Shown here in pieces: positions 35,296 to 43,701 of a stretch of DNA of 64,000 nt. The stretch covers positions 124,001 to 188,000 of the forward strand of contig NZ_JALLIY010000007.1 in NCBI RefSeq assembly GCF_023242315.1. The letters run 5' to 3'. Both the position numbers and the translations under genes were made by a program. The notes below the pieces were generated by a model that saw nothing but the letters and a program-made list of their open reading frames with translations, had not been told where the DNA came from and did not search any database. Numbering within the stretch: the stretch's first letter is position 1; each line of letters opens with the position of its first letter. The DNA comes from Pseudomonas sp. MWU13-2105. Lineage in GTDB: Bacteria; Pseudomonadota; Gammaproteobacteria; Pseudomonadales; Pseudomonadaceae.

Positions 35296-37800
35296 TCAGC
35301 CCTCGCGCAGCACTGTCAGTGGGCTGACATTCAGCGCCCGGCGGGTGCCGAACACGCCCGCGCCGCCAACCATCAGCGCGCCGATCAGCGGCAGCAGCAA
35401 CAGCCACGGATGCAGGTGCCAGGGCAGGTCGAAGGCGAACCGATAGAGCACCCAGCTCACCAACTCCGCGCCGAGCGCCGCGAGCAGGCCGCTGGCCGCG
35501 CCGAGCAGGCCGAACTCGATCCGCCGGGCCTTGACCAGCAGTTTTCGTTCGGCCCCCAGTGCCCGTAGCAGCGCGCCTTGGCGAATGCGTTCGTCGAGTG
35601 TTGCCTGCAAGCCGGAGAACAGCACCGCCATGCCCGCCGCCAGGACGAACAGCAGCACATACTCCACGGCAATGGTCACCTGCGCCAGGATGCTGCGCAG
35701 TTGTTCCAGCAACGCTTCCACTTGCAGGATGGTCACCGCCGGGAAGGCCCGGGACAGTTCGACGATGTCCTTGTCGTGACCCGGGGCCAGGTAGAAGCTG
35801 GTGAGGTAGGTCGCCGGCAGGTCCTGCAGGGTGCCGGGCTGGAAGATCATGAAAAAGTTTGGCTGGAAGTTGTCCCAGTTGATGCTCCGCAGGCTGCTGA
35901 CCACCGCCTCGCGGTTGACCCCGCCGACGCTGAACACCAGGTGATCGCCGAGCTTGAGTTTCAGGCTCAGGGCGACCTTGGCTTCCACCGAGACACCGGG
36001 GATGTCGCCAGTGGGCTTGTCCGGCCACCAGTTGCCTGCGGTCAGGATATTGCCCGGCGGCAGGTCGGCGGCCCAGGTCAGGCTGAGATCGCGCTGGGTC
36101 GCGCGGTCGCCGCCGGAGTCCTTGCTGACGATTTCCTGCACCGGGGTGCCGTTGATGCTGACCAGTCGGCCGGGCACCACCGGATAGATCGGTGCCGAGG
36201 TGGCCGCGAGCTGGATCAGGTGAGCGCGGAAACCGTCCTTGTCCGCCGGCAGGATATTCAGGGCGAAATAGTTCGGCGCGTTCTTCGGCAACTGGTTCTG
36301 CCAGGTGTCGAGCAACTCGCCACGCAGCAGGGCGATCAGCGCCATGGACAGCAGGATCAGGCCGAACGCCAGGGATTGTCCGGCCGCCGCCAGCGGGTAG
36401 CGCAGCAATTGGCCCAGGCCCAGGCGCCAGGGTAGTGAAGCCCTGGTCAGCAGTCGGCGCAGGCTTTGCAGTACCAGCAGCAACAGGCCACCGAGCAGCA
36501 GCGCGGCGATCACCCCGCCACCGAGCAGGGCGAAGGTCAGCAGCAGGTCCAGGCTCAGGCGCCACATGATCAGGCCCAACGCCAGCAAGGCCGCGCCGTA
36601 GACCAGCCAGGTACTGGCCGGGATCGGCAGCAGGTCACGGCGCAGGACCCGCAGCGGCGGCACCCGGCCGAGGGCGGCCAGGGGCGGCAGGGCGAACCCG
36701 GCCAGGGCTACCAGGCCGGTACCGACACCGGCGAGCGCCGGCATCAACCCGCCCGGCGGCACGTCGGCGGGCAGCAGGTCATGCAGCAGGGCGAACAGGC
36801 CCAGTTGGGCAAGCCAGCCGAGCAGGGCGCCGCTGACGCTGGCGAGCACGCCGAGCATTGCCAGTTGCAGGCTGAACAGGGTCATGGTTTCCCGGCGCGA
36901 CAGGCCGAGGCAGCGCAGCAGGGCGCTGGCATCGAAGCGCCGGGCGGCGAAACGGCTGGCGCTGAGGGCCACGGCGACACCGGACAACAGCACCGCCACC
37001 AGGCTGGCCATATTCAGGTAACGCTCGGCCTTGCCCAGCGCGCCGCCGATCTGCTGGTTGCCGTCGCGGGCGTCGAGCAGGCGCTGGTTCGCCGCCAGGC
37101 CGGGCTTGATCAGCTCGCGATAGGTCGCCAGGGCGTTGGCCGAGCCGCGCCACAGCTCGCGGTAGTCGACCCGGCTGCCGGGCTGGACCACGCCGGTGGC
37201 GTCGAGGTCGGCGAGGTTGATCAGCACCCGTGGAGTCAGGCTGTAGAAATTGCCGGCGCGATCCGGCTCATAGGTCAGGACCCGGGCCAGGCGCAGGGTC
37301 TTCAGGCCGACATCGATGCTGTCGCCGATCTTCAGGTCCAGCGCGGTCAGCAGCCGCGCTTCGACCCAGGCTTCGCCGGGGGCCGGTCCGCCGCCGGCAG
37401 TCTCGGCGCCGAAGGTGGCGGCGGCGCTCTTGAGCTCGCCGCGCAGCGGGTAGTGTTCGTCCGCCGCCTTGATGCTCGACAGCTGGATGCCGTTGTCGGT
37501 GGCGATCACGCTGGAGAACTCGACCGCCCGTGCATGCGCCAGGCCCAGGTCGCGACCGGTCTGGATCTGCTCCGGGCGGGCGCTGGAAGTGCCGTCGAGT
37601 ACCAGGTCGGCGGCGAGGAATTCGGTGGCCCGCAGCAGCATCGCGCCGTTCAGGCGCGCGCCGAAGTAGCCGATCGCGGTACTGGCCGCGACCGCCACCA
37701 GCAAGGCGAAGAACAGCACCCGCAGTTCCCCGGCGCGGGCGTCGCGCAGGAGCTGGCGAGTGGCGAGGCTGAACAGGCGCAACAGCGGCAGGCGTGCCAT
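35296..37800 (-). CDS. ABC transporter permease with FtsX domains (YbbP-like)
   Basis: An 834-residue inner-membrane permease of the MacB/FtsX type. TM1 is near residue 30 and a first periplasmic domain follows. A cluster of three to four helices starts near residue 255 (ASLVAVLLSGVAVALSASRF). Further helices lie at 385-480, then a second periplasmic domain, and a final FtsX helix triplet is at 700-820 with ATLDERIRQGALLRALGAER and VSPLTVLREG. This two-FtsX layout matches the lipid or lipoprotein-linked YbbP permeases. The ATPase gene directly upstream overlaps it (ATGA), so the two form one exporter or lipoprotein-releasing complex. The substrate is unknown. Confidence 0.9.
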   Translation of the reverse strand: MARLPLLRLFSLATRQLLRDARAGELRVLFFALLVAVAASTAIGYFGARLNGAMLLRATEFLAADLVLDGTSSARPEQIQTGRDLGLAHARAVEFSSVIATDNGIQLSSIKAADEHYPLRGELKSAAATFGAETAGGGPAPGEAWVEARLLTALDLKIGDSIDVGLKTLRLARVLTYEPDRAGNFYSLTPRVLINLADLDATGVVQPGSRVDYRELWRGSANALATYRELIKPGLAANQRLLDARDGNQQIGGALGKAERYLNMASLVAVLLSGVAVALSASRFAARRFDASALLRCLGLSRRETMTLFSLQLAMLGVLASVSGALLGWLAQLGLFALLHDLLPADVPPGGLMPALAGVGTGLVALAGFALPPLAALGRVPPLRVLRRDLLPIPASTWLVYGAALLALGLIMWRLSLDLLLTFALLGGGVIAALLLGGLLLLVLQSLRRLLTRASLPWRLGLGQLLRYPLAAAGQSLAFGLILLSMALIALLRGELLDTWQNQLPKNAPNYFALNILPADKDGFRAHLIQLAATSAPIYPVVPGRLVSINGTPVQEIVSKDSGGDRATQRDLSLTWAADLPPGNILTAGNWWPDKPTGDIPGVSVEAKVALSLKLKLGDHLVFSVGGVNREAVVSSLRSINWDNFQPNFFMIFQPGTLQDLPATYLTSFYLAPGHDKDIVELSRAFPAVTILQVEALLEQLRSILAQVTIAVEYVLLFVLAAGMAVLFSGLQATLDERIRQGALLRALGAERKLLVKARRIEFGLLGAASGLLAALGAELVSWVLYRFAFDLPWHLHPWLLLLPLIGALMVGGAGVFGTRRALNVSPLTVLREG

Positions 37801-38483
37801 CAAGGCTCCAGGGGGCCGACCAGATGGCCGGCGTCAAGACGGATCAGGCGCCGGCAGCGATGGGCCAGGCGTTCGTCGTGGGTCACCAGCACCAGGGTGG
37901 TACCGCGTTCATGGTTCAGTTCGAACAGCAGGTCGCTGATGCGCTCGCCGGTATGGCTGTCGAGGTTGCCGGTGGGTTCGTCGGCGAACAGTACGTCCGG
38001 CTCGGCGGCGAAGGCCCGGGCGATGGCCACCCGTTGTTGCTCGCCACCGGACAGCTGGCGTGGCGAGTGCGTCAGGCGCTGGCCCAGGCCGACCCGCTCG
38101 AGCAGGTCGCGGGCGCGTTCGCGGGCATCGCCGCGACCGTCCAGCTCCAGGGGCAGCATGACGTTTTCCAGGGCGTTGAGGCTGTCCAGCAATTGGAAAC
38201 TCTGGAACACGAAGCCGACATGTTCGGCGCGGATCCGCGCGCGCTGGTCTTCGTCCAGTGCGCTCAAGGCCTGCCCGGCCAGGGTGACTTCGCCGCCACT
38301 GGGCAGGTCGAGCCCGGCGAGCAGGCCCAGCAGGGTGGATTTGCCCGAGCCCGAGGCGCCGACGATGGCCAGGCTGTCACCCTTGTTCAATGTCAGGCTC
38401 AAAGGGTGCAGGATGGTCAGTTCACCTTCCGCGCTGGGAACCACTTTGCTAAGGTTCTGCGCGGTGAGAATACTTTCGCCCAT
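37800..38483 (-). CDS. ABC transporter ATP-binding protein (YbbA-like)
   Basis: A 227-residue ATPase of the LolD/MacB subgroup. Walker A is VGASGSGKSTLLGLLAGLD, the Q-loop is VFQSFQLLDSLNALENV, the signature is LSGGEQQRVAIARAF, and Walker B is DVLFADEPTGNLDS. The start is ATG 38483. Its stop overlaps the permease start, so the two are coupled. tesA reads away from it with only 10 bp between the two start codons, so each promoter must lie inside the other gene. In E. coli, ybbAP is likewise divergent from tesA, which supports the assignment. Confidence 0.93.
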   Translation of the reverse strand: MGESILTAQNLSKVVPSAEGELTILHPLSLTLNKGDSLAIVGASGSGKSTLLGLLAGLDLPSGGEVTLAGQALSALDEDQRARIRAEHVGFVFQSFQLLDSLNALENVMLPLELDGRGDARERARDLLERVGLGQRLTHSPRQLSGGEQQRVAIARAFAAEPDVLFADEPTGNLDSHTGERISDLLFELNHERGTTLVLVTHDERLAHRCRRLIRLDAGHLVGPLEP

Positions 38484-38493
38484 GGAGAATCCG

Positions 38494-39099
38494 ATGCGAG
38501 TGTGGTTTTTGAGTGCCGGCCTGGCCTTGATGTGCATGGCCCAGAACGCGGCGGCGGGTACAGTGCTGATCGTGGGCGATAGTATCAGCGCAGGTTTCGG
38601 CCTGGATACCCGCGTGGGCTGGGTTGCCCTGCTGGAAAAGCGCCTGAAGAGCGAGGGTTTTGCCGACCAGGTGGTCAATGCGTCCATCAGTGGCGACACC
38701 AGTGCGGGAGGCCAGGCGCGGCTGCCGGCGCTGCTTGCAGAGCACAAGCCGCAGGTGGTGGTGCTCGAATTGGGCGGCAACGATGGCCTGCGTGGGCAGT
38801 TGCCTACGCAATTGAAACAAAATCTTGCATCGATGATCGACAAGTCCCAGGCCATGGGGGCAAAAGTCCTGCTGCTCGGGATGCAGATTCCGCCCAACTA
38901 CGGTCCGCGCTACACCCAGGCCTTTGCCCGGGTCTATGGTGAGCTGGCCGCGGAAAAAAACATCGCGCTGGTACCGTTTTTCCTCGAGGGTATCGGTGGC
39001 CATCCCGAGTTGATGCAGGCCGATGGGATTCACCCGGCGCCCGCAGGCCAGGGGATGTTGCTCGATAATGTCTGGCCGAGGCTCAAACCGCTGCTTTGA
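38494..39099 (+). CDS. tesA: Multifunctional thioesterase/lysophospholipase TesA (SGNH esterase)
   Basis: A 201-residue periplasmic enzyme. The signal peptide is VWFLSAGLALMCMAQNAAA. SGNH blocks are intact: VLIVGDSISAGFG (Ser), ASISGDTSAGG (Gly), LELGGNDGLRG (Asn) and ADGIHPAPAGQ (Asp, His). Family members hydrolyse long-chain acyl-CoA, lysophospholipids and esters. The start at ATG 38494 has GGAG at good spacing. It shares a 10-bp intergenic gap with the divergent ABC ATPase gene, an arrangement conserved in Enterobacteria and Pseudomonas. Confidence 0.95.
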   Translation: MRVWFLSAGLALMCMAQNAAAGTVLIVGDSISAGFGLDTRVGWVALLEKRLKSEGFADQVVNASISGDTSAGGQARLPALLAEHKPQVVVLELGGNDGLRGQLPTQLKQNLASMIDKSQAMGAKVLLLGMQIPPNYGPRYTQAFARVYGELAAEKNIALVPFFLEGIGGHPELMQADGIHPAPAGQGMLLDNVWPRLKPLL

Positions 39100-39154
39100 G
39101 CTTTTCTAGCGGCTGGCTTTCGGCTATGGTGGCGCCCCCGATTTGGAGCCCTCG

Positions 39155-39448
39155 ATGCAGCGTCCCGCCTGGTCCTTGTTTGCCTACCAACTGATCGAAC
39201 CCGACGAGCAGCTCGATCTGTTCGCCTGTCAGGAAGTGCGCGTGCACCTGGTCACCCGGCAGTTGGAGCTTGGCGGTTCGGCCGATCGGACGCTCTGCGG
39301 CACGCTGTTGCCGGCCCAGCCACGCTGGTCGGGGGTGGATCGCTCGATTTTTCGCGATCAGCGCCTGTGTCCCCTGTGTCGGGCGATTCTCGAATCGCAG
39401 AAGCGCGGTACGCCACCGATCTGGCCGGAACTGCGCTTCGAGTTGTAG
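39155..39448 (+). CDS. Small uncharacterised protein with two cysteines near the C-terminus
   Basis: A 97-residue soluble protein. DQRLCPLCRAILESQKRGTP holds a CxxC pair, and one further Cys is in DLFACQEV, so zinc binding is conceivable but not shown. ATG 39155 has GGAG 8 bases upstream; the preceding TTG start is less likely. The stop codon TAG is part of the REP element that follows (GAGTTGTAGGAGCGAGC). Function unknown; not recognised as a known family. It follows tesA by 55 bp, possibly in the same transcript. Confidence 0.75.
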   Translation: MQRPAWSLFAYQLIEPDEQLDLFACQEVRVHLVTRQLELGGSADRTLCGTLLPAQPRWSGVDRSIFRDQRLCPLCRAILESQKRGTPPIWPELRFEL

Positions 39449-39548
39449 GAGCGAGCTTGCTCGCGATGGTAGTCAGGGCAACGCGGGGAGGCAGGCTTTT
39501 CGCGTCAGCGTTGAGGTCCATCGCAAGCAAGCAAGCAAGCTCCTGCAC
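39443..39548. repeat. REP pair with AAGC tandem expansion; left arm contains a gene stop codon
   Basis: Left arm TGTAGGAGCGAGCTTGCTCG begins at 39445 inside the last codons of the 97-residue gene. Right arm (39517-39548) ends in GCAAGCAAGCAAGCAAGC then TCCTGCA, with the tetranucleotide GCAA/AAGC repeated four to five times, where a standard REP has two. This suggests slippage in the right arm. Confidence 0.78.
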
Positions 39549-39672
39549 CGGCAACCTGTACCGTAGCTGTCTCGTTACGATTGTCCCGGTGCACCGTCTC
39601 CCTTGCCGGCGCGGTGTCGGTGTACAATCGCTGTCTATTTACTCACGTCGATCTATGCGAAGGATGTCTCGG

Positions 39673-40638
39673 ATGTTGTCGCGCTTTCCCGCCGTTACCC
39701 GTTGCCTGTCTGTTGCCGCCCTCTGTGTGGCAGGTCCCGTTTCGGCGCTGGAACTGCCGTTGCCTCCGCCCGGCGAGGATATCATCGGCCAGGTCCAGGT
39801 GATCAAGGCCAAGTACGAAGATACCTTCGCGGACCTCGGGACCACCTACGACCTGGGCTATTCGGAAATGGTCGCGGCCAACCCGGGCGTCGATGCCTGG
39901 TTGCCGGGCGCGGGGACCGATATCGTCCTGCCGACCCGCTTCATCCTGCCGCCGGGGCCGCGCGAAGGCATCGTGATCAACCTGGCAGAGTATCGCCTGT
40001 ACTACTTCCCCAAGGGTCGCAACGTGGTCTACACCTTCCCGCTGGGGATCGGTCGCGAAGGCTGGGGCTCGCCGGTCGCGCACACTACCATTACCGCCAA
40101 GATACCGAATCCGACCTGGACCCCGCCGGCCTCGATCAAGGCCGAGCACGCGGCCGAGGGCGATCCCCTGCCCAACGTGGTGCCGGCCGGTCCGGACAAC
40201 CCGCTGGGCCCGTTCAAATTCACCCTGGGCACGCCGGGCTACCTGATCCATGGTTCGAATATGAAGTTCGGTATCGGTACCCGGACCAGCCATGGCTGCT
40301 TCCGCATGTACAACAATAACGTGCTGGAGATGGCGGGCATGGTCCCGGTGGGCACTTCGGTGCGGATTATCAACGAGGCCTACAAGTTCGGCGTGAGCGG
40401 CGGCAAGGTGTTCCTCGAAGCCCATACGCCGCTGGACGACAATGGCAACCCTTCGGTGGTCGACAAGCACACCGCGGTGATCAATGCCCTGCTCAAGCGT
40501 GAAGACCTGGCGAAGAACCTGCGGGTCAATTGGGATGAGGTGCGTGACGTCGTAGCCGCCGAAGACGGCCTGCCGACGGAAATCGCCATACCGGGGGCAC
40601 CGTCAATGGTGTCCAACGCGCCCGATCTACAGCAGTAG
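39673..40638 (+). CDS. L,D-transpeptidase (YkuD domain)
   Basis: A 321-residue periplasmic enzyme. The signal peptide is in RFPAVTRCLSVAALCVAGPV followed by SALEL. A LysM-like segment covers about residues 55-110 (TTYDLGYSEMVAANPGVDAW). The YkuD domain then runs from IVINLAEYRLYYFPKG to the catalytic motif YLIHGSNMKFGIGTRTSHGC followed by FRM, with the nucleophile Cys in SHGC. Such enzymes make 3-3 crosslinks or attach Lpp-like lipoproteins; the neighbour oprI encodes such a lipoprotein. Start ATG 39673 has AGG at good spacing; ATG 39655 and 39664 are in frame upstream. A terminator follows 15 bp after the stop. Confidence 0.93.
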   Translation: MLSRFPAVTRCLSVAALCVAGPVSALELPLPPPGEDIIGQVQVIKAKYEDTFADLGTTYDLGYSEMVAANPGVDAWLPGAGTDIVLPTRFILPPGPREGIVINLAEYRLYYFPKGRNVVYTFPLGIGREGWGSPVAHTTITAKIPNPTWTPPASIKAEHAAEGDPLPNVVPAGPDNPLGPFKFTLGTPGYLIHGSNMKFGIGTRTSHGCFRMYNNNVLEMAGMVPVGTSVRIINEAYKFGVSGGKVFLEAHTPLDDNGNPSVVDKHTAVINALLKREDLAKNLRVNWDEVRDVVAAEDGLPTEIAIPGAPSMVSNAPDLQQ

Positions 40639-40652
40639 GCGTGGCTCTAACG

Positions 40653-40687
40653 ACCCGCCTGGGCCTTGCGGCCCAGGCGGGTTTTTT
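40653..40687 (+). terminator. Rho-independent terminator after the L,D-transpeptidase gene
   Basis: ACCCGCCTGGGC (40653-40664), loop CTTGCG, GCCCAGGCGGGT (40671-40682), then a run of six T. Very stable stem. Confidence 0.93.
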
Positions 40688-40714
40688 ATGCCTGGCGGAT
40701 TTTTCCGGCGGGCA

Positions 40715-40745
40715 CAAAAAAGCCGATCCACTAATGGATCGGCTT
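40715..40745 (-). terminator. Rho-independent terminator of oprI
   Basis: On the minus strand AAGCCGATCCA and TGGATCGGCTT pair around a 4-base loop and are followed by a T run (AAAAAA on the plus strand at 40715-40720). It lies 21 bases past the oprI stop. Confidence 0.93.
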
Positions 40746-40746
40746 G

Positions 40747-40768
40747 ATAACAACCCCGAAGGGTTATT
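40747..40768 (-). other. Short hairpin with tetraloop directly after the oprI stop codon
   Basis: AACCC, loop CGAA, GGGTT at 40752-40765 sits between the oprI stop and its terminator. On the mRNA the tetraloop reads UUCG, which is known to be very stable; a role in protecting this abundant transcript from 3' decay is inference. Confidence 0.6.
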
Positions 40769-41018
40769 ACTTCTTGCTTGCTTTAGTGAGCATGCGCAGA
40801 GCGCGCTCATTAGCTTCGTCAGCAGTCTGTTGTGCTTTTTGAGCAGCAGCCAGAGCTTCATCAGCTTTGCGGTAAGCTTCGTCAGCACGAGCCTGGGCAC
40901 GAGCAGAAGCGTCTTCAGTAGCAGTCAGACGAGCTTCGGTTTCTTTGGATGCGCTGCTGCAACCAGTGGCCAGAACGGCGGCCAGGGCCAGAGCAGAGAA
41001 TTTCAGAACGTTGTTCAT
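40767..41018 (-). CDS. oprI: Outer-membrane murein lipoprotein OprI (Lpp-type)
   Basis: An 83-residue lipoprotein. Signal peptide plus lipobox LATGC; mature form begins [21 protein letters not shown] long alpha-helical coiled coil of Ala/Arg/Glu repeats follows. The C-terminal lysine (SKK) is the usual site for covalent attachment to peptidoglycan. The length equals OprI of P. aeruginosa, one of the most abundant outer-membrane proteins. ATG 41018 has AAGGGG at a good distance. Upstream lies a 684-bp gap with AT-rich promoter region. The convergent L,D-transpeptidase gene next door may encode the enzyme that attaches it (inference). Confidence 0.97.
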   Translation of the reverse strand: MNNVLKFSALALAAVLATGCSSASKETEARLTATEDASARAQARADEAYRKADEALAAAQKAQQTADEANERALRMLTKASKK

Positions 41019-41702
41019 CGTGTTCCCCTTCAAGGACTTTCTATTAATAACCATCTCCCCAGAGTGGGGATATAGTCGGCATACATACTACCCATTACTT
41101 GTAGTAAGTAAACTGACGTAGCGCAAGAAGCAAAAAAAATTTTTGGAAGAGAATGTTTTCAGCTAAGTTTTCACGATTCTGTATAAAAAATGTGCAGCAA
41201 GCGGGCGCGATTCGGGCGCTTTGGACTAGTCAAATTTGCACTAGTGTGCCAGTCGGAGGGACTGTCCACTGCTCATACAAGCGTCACGTTAGTCGCGGCG
41301 AATGACTCTTTGCTTCTACCGCCAGCAGGGTGGGGAGGTATCTTTGCCAATTGAAAAGTGACTTTAAGAGGCACTGTTCGTCTTACAACATAACATTCCG
41401 GCAATCTTCAGCCGCTGTTCAGGTTTTCCAGCGATAGGGCCAGTTCGGTCGGGCTACCATGGGCCGGTCGGACCACATGACGAGCGTATCTTGAGCAGGG
41501 CAGGCAGGGCGCCTACTATCTGTGAGGTGCCCACTTGTTCGGGAGCTGTCGGCTCTTCTCGTTGTGCAACCAGGCACGGGGCGGCGTAGGATCTTTGTAG
41601 CTATTTGGCTGATGAAGCGATTTTTCGTATTGAGCCGGGTGGTTCCTTCGCCGGAAAAACATGTAAGGTAGGGTCAGAACCCAAGACCCGCGAGGAGTAG
41701 TG
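41019..41702. promoter_or_regulatory. Divergent control region between oprI and the GNAT gene
   Basis: A 684-bp gap with no convincing gene. Close to oprI the minus-strand leader contains the hairpin TCCCC/GGGGA (41054-41070) in its 5' UTR. An A/T-rich stretch at 41120-41180 fits an UP element for a strong promoter. The rest is unremarkable; an ORF at 41516-41722 on the minus strand looks spurious. A small RNA could be hidden here, but I see no specific evidence. Confidence 0.45.
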
Positions 41703-41984
41703 ATGAGCGAGGCGTTGTCCATCCACCATGACCAGGCAGGTCATCAATTCGAGACCAATGTGGACGGTCATCGGGCCTACCTGACCTATATGGACCTGGG
41801 TAAGCAGACCCTGGATATCTATCGGACCTTCGTGCCCAACGCCTTGCGTGGCCGGGGTATTGCGGCGGCGCTGACTGAGCAGGCGCTGGCCTATGCCGAT
41901 CAGATGGGGTACACGGTGATTCCTTCCTGTTCCTATGTCGAGCGTTACATGGAACGTCATCAGCGGCACGCCGCGAAGATCTGA
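41703..41984 (+). CDS. GNAT family N-acetyltransferase (YjdJ-like)
   Basis: A 93-residue single-domain acetyltransferase. The acetyl-CoA pyrophosphate-binding loop is VPNALRGRGIAAALTEQALA, and the C-terminal strand and loop are GYTVIPSCSYVERYMERH. This is the short GNAT type (COG2388/YjdJ) with no N-terminal extension. ATG 41703 has GAGGAG five bases upstream. Substrate unknown. It is followed by a bidirectional terminator and the convergent DAHP synthase gene. Confidence 0.9.
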   Translation: MSEALSIHHDQAGHQFETNVDGHRAYLTYMDLGKQTLDIYRTFVPNALRGRGIAAALTEQALAYADQMGYTVIPSCSYVERYMERHQRHAAKI

Positions 41985-42002
41985 GTCCAGCACACACACA
42001 TG

Positions 42003-42030
42003 AAAACGCCGGGCAATGCCCGGCGTTTTT
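42003..42030. terminator. Bidirectional terminator between GNAT and DAHP synthase genes
   Basis: AAAACGCCGGGC (42003-42014), loop AAT, GCCCGGCGTTTT (42018-42029), then more T. Both flanking genes converge here, so it can serve both. Confidence 0.93.
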
Positions 42031-42047
42031 GTCTCTGTGTGCCGCGA

Positions 42048-43124
42048 TCAGCCGCGCTGGCGCTTGGGCAGCACGTCCTTGAGCTTGGCATGCATGCTGC
42101 GCAAGGTTTTTTCGGTGGTGCTCCAGTCGATGCAGGCATCGGTGATCGACACGCCGTATTGCAGGTCGGCGAGGTCTTTGGGAATCGCCTGGCAACCCCA
42201 GTTCAGGTGGCTTTCGACCATCAGGCCGATAATCGACTGGTTGCCTTCGAGGATCTGGTTGGCGACGTTCTCCATCACCAGCGGTTGCAGGGCCGGGTCC
42301 TTGTTGGAGTTGGCGTGGCTGCAATCGACCATGATGTTGGCCTTGATCTTGGCCTTGGCCAGCGCCTGTTCACAGACTGCGACGCTGACCGAGTCGTAAT
42401 TCGGCTTGCCGTTGCCGCCGCGCAGGACCACATGACCGTAGGCGTTGCCCTTGGTGGTGACGATGGATACGCCGCCTTCCTGGTTGATGCCGAGGAAGCG
42501 ATGCGGGCTGGACACGGACTGCAAGGCGTTGATCGCCACGGTCAGGCCGCCGTCGGTGCCGTTCTTGAAACCCACGGCCGAGGACAGCCCCGAGGCCATT
42601 TCGCGGTGGGTCTGGGATTCGGTGGTGCGCGCGCCGATGGCCGACCAGCTGATCAGGTCCTGCAGGTACTGCGGCGAGATCGGGTCGAGCGCCTCGGTGG
42701 CGGTGGGCAGGCCCATTTCCGCGAGGTCGAGCAGCAACTGGCGACCGATGTGCAGGCCGTCCTGGATCTTGAAGGAGTCATCGAGGTAAGGGTCGTTGAT
42801 CAGGCCTTTCCAGCCCACGGTGGTGCGCGGCTTCTCGAAGTACACGCGCATCACCAGGTACAGGCTGTCCGACACTTCGGCGGCCAGGGCCTTCAGGCGC
42901 TCGGCGTATTCGTGGGCAGCCTTGATGTCGTGGATCGAGCAAGGCCCGATCACCACGAACAGGCGGTGGTCGGTGCCATCGAGAATATTGCGGATCACCT
43001 CGCGACCCTTGGTCACGGTGCGCAGGGCAGCCTCGCTCAGGGGAATATCACGCTTGAGCTGATCGGGAGTGATCAGCGTCTCGTTGGAGGCGACGTTAAG
43101 GTCGTTGATCGGTAAATCAGCCAT
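42048..43124 (-). CDS. 3-deoxy-7-phosphoheptulonate synthase, type I (DAHP synthase)
   Basis: A 358-residue enzyme that condenses phosphoenolpyruvate and erythrose 4-phosphate, the first step of the shikimate pathway. Signature motifs: FVVIGPCSIHDIKAAHEYAE, MRVYFEKPRTTVGWKGLIND, SAIGARTTESQTHREMASGL and CSHANSNKDP. Family members are AroF, AroG or AroH, each feedback-inhibited by a different amino acid, which cannot be decided from the sequence alone. ATG 43124. It matches PA1750 of P. aeruginosa in position (from memory). The PilZ gene lies upstream at 130 bp. Confidence 0.94.
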   Translation of the reverse strand: MADLPINDLNVASNETLITPDQLKRDIPLSEAALRTVTKGREVIRNILDGTDHRLFVVIGPCSIHDIKAAHEYAERLKALAAEVSDSLYLVMRVYFEKPRTTVGWKGLINDPYLDDSFKIQDGLHIGRQLLLDLAEMGLPTATEALDPISPQYLQDLISWSAIGARTTESQTHREMASGLSSAVGFKNGTDGGLTVAINALQSVSSPHRFLGINQEGGVSIVTTKGNAYGHVVLRGGNGKPNYDSVSVAVCEQALAKAKIKANIMVDCSHANSNKDPALQPLVMENVANQILEGNQSIIGLMVESHLNWGCQAIPKDLADLQYGVSITDACIDWSTTEKTLRSMHAKLKDVLPKRQRG

Positions 43125-43253
43125 CGTGTTACTCGTCAGGTCACGGGTGCCGGCCGCCAGCGATCCCCGCGCGGCGGAGCGCAGCAGATTTAAGCGCGTC
43201 GGGGAGCCGAACCTTAGCGCGTTAGGCGGGGCGCGGGCAATGGCCTGGCCGGT

Positions 43254-43700
43254 TTAATCGAGCAAAGCCCGCACATAAGGTTGCTCCAGGCTGGCCCGGG
43301 AGAAGTCGCTGGCGTGTTGCCGAACCCATTCCTGGGCGATGACTTCGACATTTTGCCGATCTTCGCTTTGTCGCTCGCGTGTTCGCTGGTAGCGTTCGAT
43401 CTGGCAGACCTGCTCACCCATGCGCGCGCCGAACAGGGTTTGCTCGTCGACAAAGGCAATGCCCACCCGGTAGCCGTGCTTGCGTTTCAGGCACCAGGCC
43501 ACATAGCCGGGATAACAGGCGGCTTCGCCGAGGCTCGGAATGCGCATTTGCAGCGCCGAGCCCTTGCGCCAGCCACGGGCCGAGAGGCAGGAAACGCCAC
43601 CCAGGCTGATGCTGTCGAGCCGGTGGCGGGAGATGCAGGAATGCTCAAGCAGGGTCAATGTGACGGGAATGTCATCGGGATGAGGAAGAAAGCGCACCAT
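43254..43700 (-). CDS. PilZ domain protein
   Basis: A 148-residue protein. I assign PilZ on the weak match RHRLDSISLGGVSCLSARGW (the D/N-x-S-x-x-G motif) and the following RKGSALQMRIP, as in c-di-GMP receptors; the R-x-x-x-R motif is not clean. The C-terminal part has a helical stretch RYQRTRERQSEDRQNVEVI. The start ATG at 43700 overlaps head-on with the start of the thioredoxin-like gene: the two ATGs share the palindrome CATG at 43698-43701. AGGGAG lies 10 bases before it. c-di-GMP binding is inference. Confidence 0.68.
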   Translation of the reverse strand: MVRFLPHPDDIPVTLTLLEHSCISRHRLDSISLGGVSCLSARGWRKGSALQMRIPSLGEAACYPGYVAWCLKRKHGYRVGIAFVDEQTLFGARMGEQVCQIERYQRTRERQSEDRQNVEVIAQEWVRQHASDFSRASLEQPYVRALLD

Positions 43701-43701
43701 G
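43698..43701. other. CATG shared by two divergent start codons
   Basis: Bases 43698-43701 read CATG. Its reverse-strand ATG (43700-43698) starts the PilZ gene and its forward ATG (43699-43701) starts the thioredoxin-like gene. No intergenic DNA separates the genes, so their 5' untranslated regions lie inside each other. Confidence 0.7.

Noticed and set aside
39517..39548. Tandem AAGC/GCAA repeat considered as a CRISPR or VNTR
   Set aside because: Only four to five four-base units inside a REP arm; no spacers and no cas genes.
41516..41722. A 68-codon minus-strand frame in the oprI-GNAT gap
   Set aside because: Low-complexity composition, no ribosome-binding site, and it overlaps the GNAT start region.
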